A DNA stretch of 64,000 bases from Pieris napi (lineage: Eukaryota > Arthropoda > Insecta > Lepidoptera > Pieridae), in the NCBI RefSeq assembly GCF_905475465.1, contig NC_062242.1:7839501-7903500 (forward strand). The letters run 5' to 3'. Below the pieces are notes generated by a model, which was not told the origin of the DNA, ran no database searches, and saw only the letters and a list, made by a program, of their open reading frames with translations. Positions 1 through 11,708 of this stretch are shown here, in pieces. Both the position numbers and the translations under genes were made by a program. Numbering within the stretch: position 1 is the first letter of the stretch; each line of letters opens with the position of its first letter.

Positions 1-303
1 AGGTGAACAAACCGTTACAATTTCCTGTTCGCGTTATATTTTCACTGGATTAATACAAAACTCAGGCAAGTTGTAACAATATTTGTTATCGTAAATTTAA
101 TAAAAACATTAAGAATGTGATAATTAAAACATTTTAAATACAGGAACATTTTGACAACAAAAAGGGATAGAAATAATCCTTAGCTCACCGTTTCCGTAAC
201 TTATCTGATACACATACCAAATCACTCAGTTTCAGATTCAGCTCCCAGAAAAATCTGTTAATTGTAAAAACATTGTAACAAAATTCTGTAATTTTATAAA
301 ATA

Positions 304-802
304 CTAGCTGACCCGGCAAAAGTTGTTTTGACATGTACTTAGATTATTTCTAGGAAACATTATTTTAGTTCAATAAAAATAACTATCATAAAAAATAGGG
401 GTTGTTTGTATTTTTGTATGCTGTATCATAAATAATTAAAAACAAAAAGATTTGTCTAAAAAATATAATATTTTTTTTGGGGTGGACACCCCTTATCACG
501 GGTTTGAAAGATAGATAGTAGCCGATTCTGAGACTTACTGAATATGCATAAAAATTTCATAAGAATCGGTCGAACCGTTTCGGAGGAGTATGGGAACGAG
601 CATTGTGACACGAGAATTTTATATACATATGAATTTTTGAAACTCGCTGGAAGAAAACATTCAAAAAACACAAAAAAAAATTATAACTCGAAAACTACAA
701 AAAGTCGCCGAACATACATGGGGTATTTTCGTACACCCCCAGGTGTGAGGAATCTAAAAAAAATTACTGACGTCACTAGTTGGACCATTCTGTATATAGA
801 GA
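304..802 (-). mobile_element. Helitron-like non-autonomous element
   Basis: Read on the minus strand, this starts A|TCTCTATATACAG and ends GCCGGGTCAGCTAG|T, the TC...CTAG ends and A|T insertion site of lepidopteran Helitrons. The interior has a phrase common to these elements (a stretch asking for an 'ACGGTTCGACCGATTCT'-like motif near 565-585 on the opposite strand). It encodes no Rep/helicase, so it would depend on an autonomous relative. The 5' boundary is less certain than the 3' one. Confidence 0.65.
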
Positions 803-807
803 TTATA

Positions 808-1384
808 GAAGAAAATCATGAGAAGGTTAAGGCAAGGCAAGATATATCTTGATTATCTAAGTACAGTTAATACTTTTATAACAGTAACAGCGAGAAATAT
901 TATTGAACAAATGTTAATTAACAAATCATAATACTGTGTTAGTACTATAAATTAAGGATGTCATAGTGTAAAGTACGTACAAGGATCTTACTGCAGCACC
1001 TGCGAATCAGACCTGTGACAGTGACAGGTCATTAAGTCTGATTTATATTCATCCTAGGACATCTCGAAACATCCCAACTCCGTAATTAACCAGCGACATA
1101 TAAATGTTCCCCTTTTAAAGTATTCTTTGAAATAAAAAGCTAAAGTAAATAATCCGTAAGAATTTTGTAGGTATTTCAGAAGCGGCTGCATATGAATTTC
1201 ATTACTTTTGTACTAAAATACTTTATAAACTGTACTTCGTTGTACAATACTTAGATTATTTATAAATTTTCACATATATACTAATATCATTTTTAATAAA
1301 TTAGGTTAGACTTTACTTAGTCTTAAGTTAGGCTAGATGTTCCATGATGTCTTAGTTAAGACACATGTATAAAAAACATAAATA
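808..1384. other. AT-rich non-coding stretch
   Basis: I see no gene or recognisable repeat here. If the CELF exon at 9147-9483 is right, this is intron of that gene. Confidence 0.5.
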
Positions 1385-1545
1385 CATAAGGGATTGCTCT
1401 AAACTGAGGTCGTGTATTCAAACTCCGTGGATTTTATTTCTACGTGTGCGATTAACACTCACATGTACGGTGATAGGAATCATCGCGAAAAGCAAACATT
1501 GTCTTTGAAACTAAAATTGACATTAAGACATCTTCTACCCGCACT
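1385..1545 (+). repeat. Decayed tRNA-derived SINE fragment (family 1)
   Basis: Contains a degenerate B-box-like phrase (GGTCGTGTATTCAAACTCC) followed by TTTCTACGTGTGCGATTAAC and a later 'acggtgataggaatcatcg'. This is the same order as in the complete family-1 SINE at 39.6 kb (GGTCGTAGGTTTGATCCCC, then TTTCTATGTGCGCATTTAAC). Only the 5' half is visible. Confidence 0.5.
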
Positions 1546-1899
1546 TGTATGACCTGTATCGTTCTATTATCCTGTATATTTCTACATAAATACTTTACTT
1601 ACTAAATAAATCATTGCCTTATAGTGTTTTAGTTAAAGTTAATGCAATCCTATCAAGTAAAACATTTAATATTTCACTCAACCTTGAACCATGTTTGATG
1701 TAAAGTATGAATTGTGTTATTATAATGTAGAATTCCAATTTATAGTTTTAAAATAATTAAAGAGTTTCAAAATGTTTTATTATAATATGGTATTTTACTT
1801 TGCAAACGCAGACGCAGTTTTAATACAAAGTAAAGAATCACACTAAGCGTTTAATCTGGTCATATCTACAAAGGGTTTTTAAATGTTATCTTCGTCTTC

Positions 1900-2275
1900 T
1901 TATAGTGCCATCTCCTTGCGAAGGTTGGCGATCATCATGGCTAGTTTGATTTTGGATGCCGCGTTTCTAAACAATGACTTGGTGCTTTGACCAAACCATT
2001 GTCTTAAGTTTTTCAACCAGGACGTGCGTCTGCGGCCAGGTCTCCTTCTACCTGCCACTTTGCCTTATATGATTAGTTGAAGGATCTCATATTTTTTGGA
2101 GTTGCGTAAAACGTGTCCGAAATACTCAAGTTTCCTTTTCTTAACCGTCATAAGCACTTCTTTGTTCTTCTGCATTCTGTCCAGCAAGGTTGTATTTCGT
2201 ATGCGGTCTGTCCAAGATATTTTAAGCATACGTCGATAAACCCAGATCTCCAACGCTTCCAGCTTTTTGGACATA
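1900..2275 (-). pseudogene. RTE-like reverse transcriptase, C-terminal fragment
   Basis: The minus-strand frame reads KLEALEIWVYRRMLKISWTD..., then a K/R-rich stretch with KKRKLEYFGHVLRN, and after one in-frame TAA continues GKVAGRRRPGRRRTSWLKNL to a terminal ANLRKEMAL stop near 1900. The 'E(A/F)xxWxYRRML(K/R)ISW' block followed by 'YLGHVxR' and 'GRRR' is the C-terminal region of RTE-type endonuclease/RT proteins common in moths. It lacks the endonuclease and RT cores, so it is a 5'-truncated, dead copy. A sister copy is at 17.2-17.6 kb. Confidence 0.8.
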
Positions 2276-2289
2276 GTCTCTGTCATATA

Positions 2290-4879
2290 ATGTTATATAT
2301 TTTCGTAAATATTATATTAATTAAATTTTAACAGTAAGTAACGTAAACTTTAAAACGTCCTATAACTAAAACTAATTCATCCGATGTGTGGGCACAACCA
2401 TGCTCTAATTTGAGGCAGCGCAGAGGCCCTAATTAAGCGACCCAATACGAATTGATCGAAGGCACCCTTTGTTACCTGCTCGATTCACTTGGTGTGTGTG
2501 CTCTTAAACTTAGGGCATCATTTGATCTGTTGTGGTTTCTCAATTTAGGAGTAACTACGGTCAGAATTTCTCTTTATAGGTGTTTAGGATTTAATCTAAC
2601 TTTTAACTTCAATTAGTAGAAGTTAAACACCAAAATGGTGTACTTAGTAATCCAGTGATGTACTGATAATAAATAAAACATCAATGTTTAAATTAAATCT
2701 GAAATCGCTTGAAATTTGGTAATAAACTTTATGACCAGTAAAATTGTATTCTTCTGTATGATATTTAAGTCAAGGATCGAAAATTATTCTCTGTACGAAA
2801 TCATTTTTATGTTAACACTCGTTAATAACACATACCCTTATAAAGTCGTTCGGTCACTTGAGCAATATTTTCGATCAATCGAGCAGAAAACACGAAACTT
2901 TTTTAAGCTTTTTCGAGCCATGTTCAAAACACCCGTTCTTTGAACCGCTCTATTCACTCGTTAACATATTACAACATTTTTTCCACTCTAATATGCCCTA
3001 TTTCAAAGGATTTGAGCCTATTATTGAGTGAACATCTCCACTTTAAAGTAGTCAATATTTTGCGTTATACTACGTAATAAACCTTTTTGGCAACTTTATT
3101 GTACGTATATTTTACAATTAAAAGAAAATATTGAAACTGTATCGAAAATAACATAAATATTTTAACTACTTCAGTTAAATTAGCATCTAACTAATAAGTA
3201 ATAATACAGTTTACATTTTCAAAAACTCAATATTGTACTTGTTTCTTAACAAAAAACACAGAGTACATGTTAATTTTGTGTTTCTTGTTACTTTGCAACA
3301 AGAAACACAAAATTAACAATTCAAGATACAGTTATTGTCTCAAAGCAAATTTATTAATGCCTACTAGTCCTAAAACTCATACCGACTCAAAGGCAATGAA
3401 GTGAGTTCAAAGCGCTCAAGTTGACTTGTTATCGAAGCAAATAAGATCTTCACATGAATCGTGTCTGATTAAGAGTTGAAGATTTCAGGTTCACATACTG
3501 AAACGGGCTTAAACTGAAGGGTAATTTAAAATTGCCTTTGCGTCAATAGCGTTGTATAAACGTTTTTGTGAGAGTCGTATAGAACTAACTGATAAAGAAG
3601 CTTGTTTGGGCGGTTTTGTTCATACGGATATAAGCCTTTATGACTAATGGTATAATTTTGAAGTAAAACTTCTTTAGGCGCGGCTAGGGAGTAACTCTGA
3701 TATTTTTTCTGACGGAAGTAACGCTCAGTTGTGTAGTTAGTTAGTCTGTGTAGTTTCCGCTATTTAAAAAGAATAATTCGCATTGGTCGTAAGTATATGT
3801 CAATTGTCATATACTCCACGCTTCTTGACTTCTTTCTACCTACATGCTATGTCGATTTCCCATTTCATTAGAATGGAACTTTTACCATCTGCAAACCACA
3901 TAGCAAATAAAAATAATAGGATTTAATTTATTAAGAAAATGCGCTCGCTGTACCTGTTTACATTTGATAACCTTTGACCTGTCAATTAATTAATCATTAA
4001 GCGTTTTTTCTTACAATTAAATTAAATTAAGAAATTGATTATTGATAATTTTAGAAGCAATATTTTCTATAAATTAAAATTTATACAATTTAACTTAAAT
4101 CAAGAAATAATATTAACAAGCACATTTAAACTTTCGGGTTATTTTATCATCATAATAATTTCATAAAATACAGGTATTCACTAACAGATAACAAGCAATA
4201 CAAACTTTAAAAGTCAAAACTTTAAATTAATAGCAAGACAAGTCCTAACTTTTCAACAATGGCTTGCAATTTGTAAAAATTCAACTTCAACTTTTAATTG
4301 ACGTACTTAGAAAGAGTGTTAACATCGAGCTTGTTAACCCTAAAACAATGATGTAACGGGAATTCAGAACATTCCCTAAAACAAACATAAAAAACACTTA
4401 GGGTGACAAATTTCCCCGCCGCCGCCCGCGGTCCGCATTTGCGTGGAAGAGTGTACAAAGGGGATTCGATTTTCAAATATATTCTAAAATGATTTTGATT
4501 GTACTCATATCTACGTATGCGGTCTTTACACTGCATTAGATAAGTTCCTATGTTATAAATGAAGGATATCTTTAAGATACACGCTGTACGACAAAAGCTG
4601 AAAAAACTTGTTTTCAAAGACAAAGTATTCTTCAAATTTCGTAGTAGTTTGAGTACCAGAAACAAAAAATATATTTTCAGTATTTTAAAATTAAACGATT
4701 CTTGGTCATAATTTTGCTAGATCTATTTATATAAAGGGTATTAATATTTTTTTTGTATTACCTTAGTTTAAGGTTCTATATATATATATATATACTTTTT
4801 TTATATAACATTTGTTTCTGCACTTCTCGCACGCATCATGTTTCTTTTTTTTCTTTTCTTTTTTTTTAGTTTTTCTCTT
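2290..4879. other. Non-coding, AT-rich (putative CELF intron)
   Basis: Apart from the perfect hairpin at 3268-3318 I see nothing assignable. A 123-codon frame on the minus strand (4294-4665) has no recognisable domain and overlaps a small GC-rich patch near 4418-4432, and I do not regard it as a gene. A (TA)n run lies at about 4776-4793. Confidence 0.45.
3268..3318. repeat. Perfect 22-bp inverted repeat, 7-nt loop
   Basis: Bases 3268-3289 and 3297-3318 are perfect reverse complements around the loop ACTTTGC. No T-run or gene end is adjacent, so a terminator role is not implied. It may be a foldback relic or a snap-back replication scar. Confidence 0.9.
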
Positions 4880-5002
4880 TAACTAGGGTTGCCTGGAAGA
4901 GATCGCTTATTAGCGATAAGGCCGCCCGTTGCATCCCTTATAATTTTTACGTATTGTGTTTTTTTTTATTTGCAACGAAGTGTAAATAAATAAATATATC
5001 AG
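4880..5002 (+). repeat. 3' tail of a non-LTR retrotransposon
   Basis: Carries AACTAGGGTTGCCTGGAAGA, then GATCGCTTATTAGCGATAAG and GGCCGCCCGTTGCA, and ends in a short TAAATAAATAAATA tail. I recognise this block as a very common 3' end of lepidopteran non-LTR elements. No coding part remains. The palindrome ATCGCTTATTAGCGAT could form a hairpin of the kind often found in such 3'UTRs. Confidence 0.65.
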
Positions 5003-5582
5003 GAAAAAAACAAATTCGTATAGGTATTAAATAAATGGTATTTTTAATAATAAGATGTTATTCTTAATGAAATGCAATCATTTGCCTTGTGGTCGGCCAA
5101 TGTACTTAAAATTCAAAAACGAACACCGTAACGTAGAATGCGTCAAAATCTACACAGAGAATTCGTCGCTATGAATTATTGGCTCCCACTTCCGAAGGAA
5201 ATTTTACTTATTCTATAGCGTGAAATGTTCCGTGGTTTTAAAAGAATTTTCTTGAAATTTTGCACAGGAAACATTTTTGATGTCTAATTTTTATGGCTGG
5301 ACTTTGTGGTTTATTTCCTGAAGTAAAATATGTTTTTTTGTTTTTATAAGCAAAAGAGGTATAACTACGCGCCCTCGCCTTGTAAAATACTGTAACAAAA
5401 TTCTTAATTTCTTCCAACGGTGATGTTTTAAATGACCGAGTTATTTTTAATTCATGCTCGTATAAATTATGTATTACAAACATAATTTAAGACGAGCCAT
5501 AAAAAGTTTTAATTGAAATATAAACTGTGTTTATTAGATTTGTTTCCTAGCTGACTAGTTTCATTGGATTTATAAAGACATT

Positions 5583-5860
5583 TTTTTATAGAACAGATGG
5601 TAAACGGACGGCACATCTGACGTTAAGTGGTATCGTCCCATGGGCACTCACAATGCCAAAAACTCGCGCCTTTAAAGTATTATTGGACTCTTAAAGGATC
5701 CTAAGTCGAATTGGTTCGGAAATACTTCGACGGCAACCGGTTCCACACAGGAGTGGTGCGTGGCAAATGGTGCCTTATGTTTTATTGTGGAAGGATGGAC
5801 ATTTCTTACTTTGCTTTGAAGTCCGATGATGAATCTAAGCAGGTATTAATCCAAACAACT
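5583..5860 (-). repeat. 5'-truncated non-LTR retroposon 3' end (tail family A)
   Basis: Read on the minus strand it ends ...GTTTACCATCTGTTCTATAAAAAA and contains GTGCCGTCCGTTTACC and GAACCAATTCGACTTAGGAT. The same order occurs in the copies at 6.6, 11.6, 14.8, 15.0, 17.7, 21.4 and 25.9 kb. This copy is old: the usual GGCAGGAGGCTCACCTGATG core reads GACGGCACATCTGACG here. Confidence 0.7.
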
Positions 5861-6581
5861 ACATAAATGTACGATAACAATGCCACGACATTATCTTTTG
5901 TATTAGTTATTGTACAAGATGGTAGTACAGCGATAAATCCCAACATGTTTTTCGCGATTAAAATAAATTTAACTAAAATGATTTGATATTTAATAGTTAA
6001 TCAAAGTTATATAGTTATTAACGTTATTTTAGAATAAAACGAAAACAATCGTAACAAAAAAAATATTTTTCTCGAAAAAATATGTTCTTACTAAATGTAT
6101 TGTTATATACTTTAATCTTACACACATGAACATGCTGGTATTTTATTAAAATATTTGTATGAAAATCCCTTTAAATATATAACCACTGCAGTTATAAGCT
6201 GTTCGGTGTAATAACGCGTAATCAACAGCAATTATCAGCTATTAAACTCCTTATCTTAAGAATGTTACATCGATTGCTGCCGTTAACTAACGTTGCATGA
6301 AAGTAGAACAAGTTTTCATGATATCCACTATTTGTAAAACTTGTAACTTATCTTTAGGTATGAGTAATATTTAATTTAATTGAAACATGTACTTCGATGA
6401 TGGAATGACACGATTCCTTTTTATTTCACTTGTATTTCCTCATGATGTCTAACATATTATGCTTATAAGAATATCGTATAAATGATTATAATGCTTCTTA
6501 TAATGTTCTTAATGTGCTGAAACTTTCATATTTACAAATTTAAAATACATCTTATTATATACAAATAGTAGAGAATGAATG

Positions 6582-6720
6582 TTTTTTTTTTTTTTTTTTT
6601 ATAAAACAGGGGGCAAACGGGCAGGAGGCTCACCTGATGTTAAGTGATACCGCCGCCCATGGACACTCCCAATGCCAGAGGGCTCGCGAGTGCGTTGCCG
6701 GCCTTTCAGGAAGAATTTGT
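6582..6720 (-). repeat. Tail family A retroposon copy
   Basis: Well preserved: the plus strand starts with a run of 18 T (the poly-A tail of a minus-strand insertion), then ATAAAACAGGGGGCAAACGG and GCAGGAGGCTCACCTGATGT, and ends in GCCGGCCTTTCAGGAAGAAT. The 5' truncation leaves only the 3' terminal ~120 bp. Confidence 0.8.
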
Positions 6721-9146
6721 TTGAATGAATGAACTGTTTATCTATTAATCACTCTTAAGTCACACAAAAATTCGATCGGCCCATCGCTAAAACATAACCT
6801 GTCACTTATTGATATTGAGCAGGCACTGAAAACTACTCTAGTGCACTGTTTAATTGAGAGTTTTTTACATTTATTCTAGAATTGTAAGTTGCTATATATG
6901 ATAAGTGATCGATCACACACTATATAACAATTAAAAAATACGGTTAATAGCAAAAATCACCAAAATATCGGTTGGCCACCAATCAATATCGCAGAATGCA
7001 AACGTTCAACGTGTGCTGACGTAGCACGCCACAAAATGAATTACATTTTTTATTGTTTGCGTCGCCGTCCGTATATAATCCCTGAATAACGCGATTGTAT
7101 TTATTATTGTACGCTGATATGCTGAATTGTAGTGGACAATGATTAATGTTCAGTTACTGTTATGCATTTTTAAAGCCTTTTGTATTGTACGTTTTGAATT
7201 TGTTTGACATTTAGATTTCAGAAGGAAACTTTTATTTAGATCATTTTGAGGCGTATCTTAAACTTTTTTAAAGATTAAGTAAAACAATGGCGGCTGAATA
7301 TTCTTCAGTGCTAAAGTATAAGTGGTTGACATAATAAAAAGTTAAACTTGTAAGAACGTAGATGGCTGTGTTTAAGACGTTAAGAGGTAAAAGTTTATGA
7401 TTTATAACACCTGTTAAAAATAACTTGAGAAAACTTGGCAGAGCTTTTTATAGGAGAAGGGTAAGTGAGCAATTGGGTCATCTATATCGTAGACCTAAGA
7501 AAAGATAATTAATTATGAAAGCTCTTAAAATAAACGTGTTTAAAGTTTGCTAGGTTTTTAAATACTGTATATATATATATATGTCACTGGATATAAAAAA
7601 TATATATGCTTTTAAACTTATAATATATTTGAAATTTTGAAAGTAACGACCGAGCTCTTTATTGGTTCAAAATGGCATTTCAAAAACTATAAGTTCGTTA
7701 TTTAACCTTGGTTATTTATATTTTTTAAATTAACCAAATCTATAACCTTGTGGAACAAAAGTACACTTACCGTTGCATCTTTTCTATAAACTATATTTCT
7801 TATAGGAAAACTTAATTTACTTATAATATTTTATTTACAAAACAATTAAATCATTTAACTAGATTAAATGCGTATATCTATCAGGCAATATAGCTAGCAA
7901 CACCAGTGGGTGTTGACTAGTGACTCGTTTCATTCTCATTTCATCAATACATCAGTCAATCGTAATCACGCAAAACTTCGGTAGTCTAATTCTTAATTAA
8001 AAATAAAACTTATAAGTATTCCCACTATATGTACCTCTATGTAAGTACTATAATTATTCGTTCAAAACGCTTTTGTGTGTGATTGTATGATTATGTACAC
8101 CTAATGTTTTGTCAAATTACTTTGATGCCGAAAGAACGTAGAATTATATTCTGAATACAAGACAATGGCTGACATGAGGCTTGTTCCGAAGGCATATTTT
8201 CCTCGAATTGAAATTGAAAGTCCGATTAATCAAAAGATTCCGCTGGAAACGTAAATAATATTTCTTCCTTCCCACCTACAGTTTGTTTCAAGAAAATTCT
8301 TTTTGTTTTCTAAATGAAAATTGTTACAATTTCTCAACTTCTAACAACCTTAACTACCTTTATGTAATTCCTGGAGAAATTGCAAGTTTTATTGCGTGAC
8401 AAGCTTATTATATAAGTTATATAATGGCTGCTCTATTATTTTATACGAGATAAATTATGAATATAATGTAGTAGTAGTACCTTTCTCAGATATTTATGTT
8501 ATTGTTTTAAAATATATATAGGATAAATAGGCAATACATATAAGATCAACTCACTACCAGTCTATTCCAAATTTTGATAAGATCAAATTGAAATAAGTGT
8601 TAGCTTATAAATATACTAAGTGTTTCCGCGGGTACGTGCAATTCGCTAAATTATTTTACGCAAAATATATTGGTGTTTGTTTTGTTTTGATATCTTAAAT
8701 ATTTCTTAGCACATCATAATTATAGTAATCATCTTCAGAATCTTTAGCAATATAATATACCAAAAGTGAATTAATTAATATTAATTCGTACTATTATTGT
8801 ACACGCATAAATTATGCTGTTTTATAAATGTAAAATCGCTAATATGCTATAGCGACTAGAAAAGAGTTTTTCCATTGTAATAATATGTTGAAAAGTTAGA
8901 AAGTTCACTCTCTCTCTTACATTACCCCAATACTATGCTAATGTGTTGGCAAAAATACGCGGGCTTTTAGTTCAACTCCTCGACTCGCGATGGCAAACAA
9001 TCGACAGTTCTTGTAAAAAAAAACAAAAGATTTCACATCAATCAACGTCCTGAAATAAAGCAATGTAAAATTATCTATAAGTTTCATAATAAAATCATAT
9101 GTTAGTAATTCTATCAATTGTCATTTGTCTATGCGGTTAGGATTAC
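6721..9146. other. Putative first intron of the CELF gene
   Basis: Lies directly downstream (minus strand) of the exon's GT donor at 9146-9145. AT-rich, with a (TA)n run around 7568-7582. I see no further exon, no ncRNA and no assignable transposon. Confidence 0.5.
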
Positions 9147-9483
9147 CTTTATGTATGCCCGTGTGTTTGTCTTTCAGCACTGTAAGTTCATAAATTTTTC
9201 CAAATTCCTCAAACATCGGGCGCAAGTCATTTTCCTCTAGATGCCGAGGTATTTGGCCAATAAAAAGCTTCACAGCGTCCTTTCCCGCGCCTGGGGGAGC
9301 GCCTGTCCTCTCTGCGGGGGTGAGGGGTGAGGCACTCCTGTCCAATGGACCGTGCACTGGGGTAGAGGGCATAGATGTCACCATCCTTATGGGCTCATGC
9401 GTTGGGCTAACAGTCTTCATCAACGGATTTTGCACAAAACTCGGAAACATCATGGGCGTACACAAATTCGCACCGACCAACAT
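9147..9483 (-). CDS. bru3: CELF/Bruno RNA-binding protein, first coding exon (partial)
   Basis: Encodes the N-terminus and the first half of RRM1 of a CELF-family RNA-binding protein, a nuclear/cytoplasmic regulator of splicing and translation that binds GU-rich RNA. Residues 1-66 are a low-complexity Pro/Thr/Ser leader (MLVGANLCTPMMFPSF...). RRM1 starts at about residue 69 with DAVKLFIGQIPRHLEE; LFIGQI is the RNP2 strand. The exon stops after KDKHTGIHK plus one base of the next codon, at a GT donor (GGTAAT, 9146-9142). That is where animal CELF genes split RRM1 before the RNP1 strand. The PRHLEE and KxTGxHKG motifs fit CELF3-6 / Drosophila bru3, not CELF1/2 or aret. The frame is open upstream to a stop at 9534-9532, and the first ATG is at 9483-9481; a second ATG pair (residues 11-12) is an alternative start. 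The gene continues off the left edge. The symbol is inferred from motif likeness. Confidence 0.85.
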
Positions 9484-10200
9484 TATCACAGTAATAAAAT
9501 AATCACAGTGTTTTGTACTACGTTTCTTACTCTATAAATTCGGTTTTGTTTTAAAGCTTTCGCGGGCTATTTACTTTCGGAGGGCGAAGGGTGAACGCGT
9601 CAGTGTGCGTGTTTTGTGTCTGTTTGTGTCTCGCTCACGTAATGCGTAATGCTATCGATCTTATAGTAGAGGCTCAACTCTCGTATATTTCACCCACTCA
9701 ATGTTTCACACGTGCTACGGTATAAACAAGTTTTTTTTGAAGACGGATATTTAACACTTTTTATTTAATTATTAATACAACTATTTATATATAATTAATA
9801 TTTATATCTTTATTGGCACAGAATTAGGTACTGGATTTGAGCTTTCAATTAAACTAGGAAAGTGCAGGGCAGTTTTTCTCGTAAACAAACTAGAATGAAA
9901 TGCAGTCTGTTTACGTTGTGAGGCGCATGCCGTTCTGTTTACAAACAAACCACACACTATTTTTCATTCCCAGTGCAGCACTGTTCGAACGTTATAAACA
10001 CTTATACTAAACGAAGCACATAAAATATATACAGCATCAGCTAAGTATCACTATACGACGATAAACGATGACGCGACGCACAAAACACAAGACATGCGAA
10101 CTAAATTAGGCAACAAATTTGCCGTGTACTCGTCTGTATGTCTACATGTCCACTAACCTAAAATTCCCTCTCGGTCCTTTCATAGCGTACGCTATGGGGA
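9484..10200 (-). promoter_or_regulatory. Putative 5'UTR and promoter region of the CELF gene
   Basis: This is the DNA immediately upstream of the CELF start codon. It is somewhat less AT-rich than its surroundings. It contains three forkhead-type RTAAACA motifs (9881-9887 plus strand; 9908-9914 and 9936-9942 as TGTTTAC) and a 16-bp perfect palindrome CATAGCGTACGCTATG at 10181-10196. No TATA box or initiator could be fixed, and the transcription start is unknown. The exon could also be an internal one, preceded by a further non-coding exon. Confidence 0.35.
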
Positions 10201-11594
10201 GATCTTGATACAGGCCTCCCTTTCACTCTCCCTCAGATATTTAGCTAGGCAAGTGAACTCGGTCGACGTTGATTATTACGAATCTTCTTGTGAGATGTTA
10301 TGTGCGGAATTATTCTTGACATATTTATTTGCTAACTTCAATTTTATTCGCGGTGCGGCGGTTCGTAGCAACTACGAAATTTCGTAGCGCTTTATTAGTA
10401 TAACTTTAGTTTCATTTACTTTTATGTATCTCCATAATATTGTATAATGAGATCACGGGTTGTTTTTTTGACACATTATTCTTATGTACTATAGATGGCA
10501 ATATCAATTTTGAAAATTTATTGCAACAAAAATAAACACACACCTAGTTTTTCATAAATCAATAATTAATAAATAAGATAAATTTTTAAGGTACAAATAA
10601 CTACGGTAATTTCTTGTTTCTAATTAAATATATTATTTACTAAATAGTTATCGTACAAAACTAAACCTTATATTTGAAGTGTATAAGCACAATTGCTATT
10701 AATTCCAGCTAAAGACCGATCAATATCAAATAATTGAATAAAACCCGACCAAAAACTTAACCTCTGAATTATTTATCCGGCCCTCAGGAGGCAATCGTAA
10801 AACGGAACGCGAATTTCACTAAAACGGTCTTCAACGTTTGGTCGGACTATAACTCAAGAGCCGAAAATAGAAGGGGATGTTACCCTCCTCTCGTACCGCG
10901 GACCTCTCTGGATGATTCCGGTCTTAATGGCTGTTTAGAAAAAATATATCAAATTTTTTTCGGTCCCTGTGTTATGGCGCCAGCACGTAATTCGTCATAA
11001 CGTACAATTTATGCTCTCGCTTGTTTATTATGGGAAGACTTTTGAAGTATATTTTGGTTTGTACAATGTAAACCTCAAGTACAAAATTGCTAATACTTTT
11101 TTATGATAAAATTGTATTTATTTTACGATAAGTTATATATTTTAGCCCTGTGATATAGTTTAAATTAGTGATGAAATTAATGTAACTATTAATAATTAAT
11201 AAAATAATTAATTATTAATAAATTATTAATATTTATATTAATATATAAATAAATTATTAATGTGTACACTGGAAATATTTTCATTGTTGTCAAATCAGGA
11301 ATTAATTTCTTTTGGAGTGCTAAAAACTCAGGCTCAATAAACCAACTATGTTTTAAATAAACTTTTATATTAGTGTAATGAAGCATCCATCCAGCTACTT
11401 CAGTAGCGTCTGTGGTCTATCGTCCCTTTGTATCTCTTCTAACGGGTCCCAGCAGGATACAAATAGCGATACAAAGTAGGCTTTGCGGCTGACGTTTAGG
11501 TTCCTAAACAAGAAAAGCTTCGCAATTCGCTTTCGAGTGTTTCAATCAAGAAATAGTTTCTTCTCTGGACTTTAAAACATCAGATTTGTATATA
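10201..11594. other. AT-rich upstream DNA
   Basis: I see no gene. The stretch 11185-11260 is almost pure A/T with overlapping ATTAATAATTA-type palindromes. Confidence 0.45.
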
Positions 11595-11708
11595 TATTTT
11601 TTATAACAGATGACAAACGGGCAGGAGGCTCATCTGTTAAGTAACATCTCACACAAGGACACTCACATGGCAAAAAGCTCGAAAGTGCGTTGCTGGCCTT
11701 TTAAGAAT
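11595..11708 (-). repeat. Tail family A retroposon copy
   Basis: Plus strand reads ATAACAGATGACAAACGGGC then AGGAGGCTCATCTGTTAAGT and ends GTGCGTTGCTGGCCTTTTAA. A T-rich run at its left end corresponds to the poly-A tail of a minus-strand insertion. It has lost the GA TGTTAAG core in part and is older than the 6.6 kb copy. Confidence 0.75.

Noticed and set aside
4294..4665. 123-codon minus-strand frame as a gene
   Set aside because: No domain, no splice context, biased toward hydrophobic/Phe residues as expected from AT-rich DNA.
9484..9489. Start of the CELF frame two codons upstream (reading M-I-M)
   Set aside because: The base triplet at 9489-9487 is GTG on the minus strand. The first ATG is at 9483-9481, so I start there.
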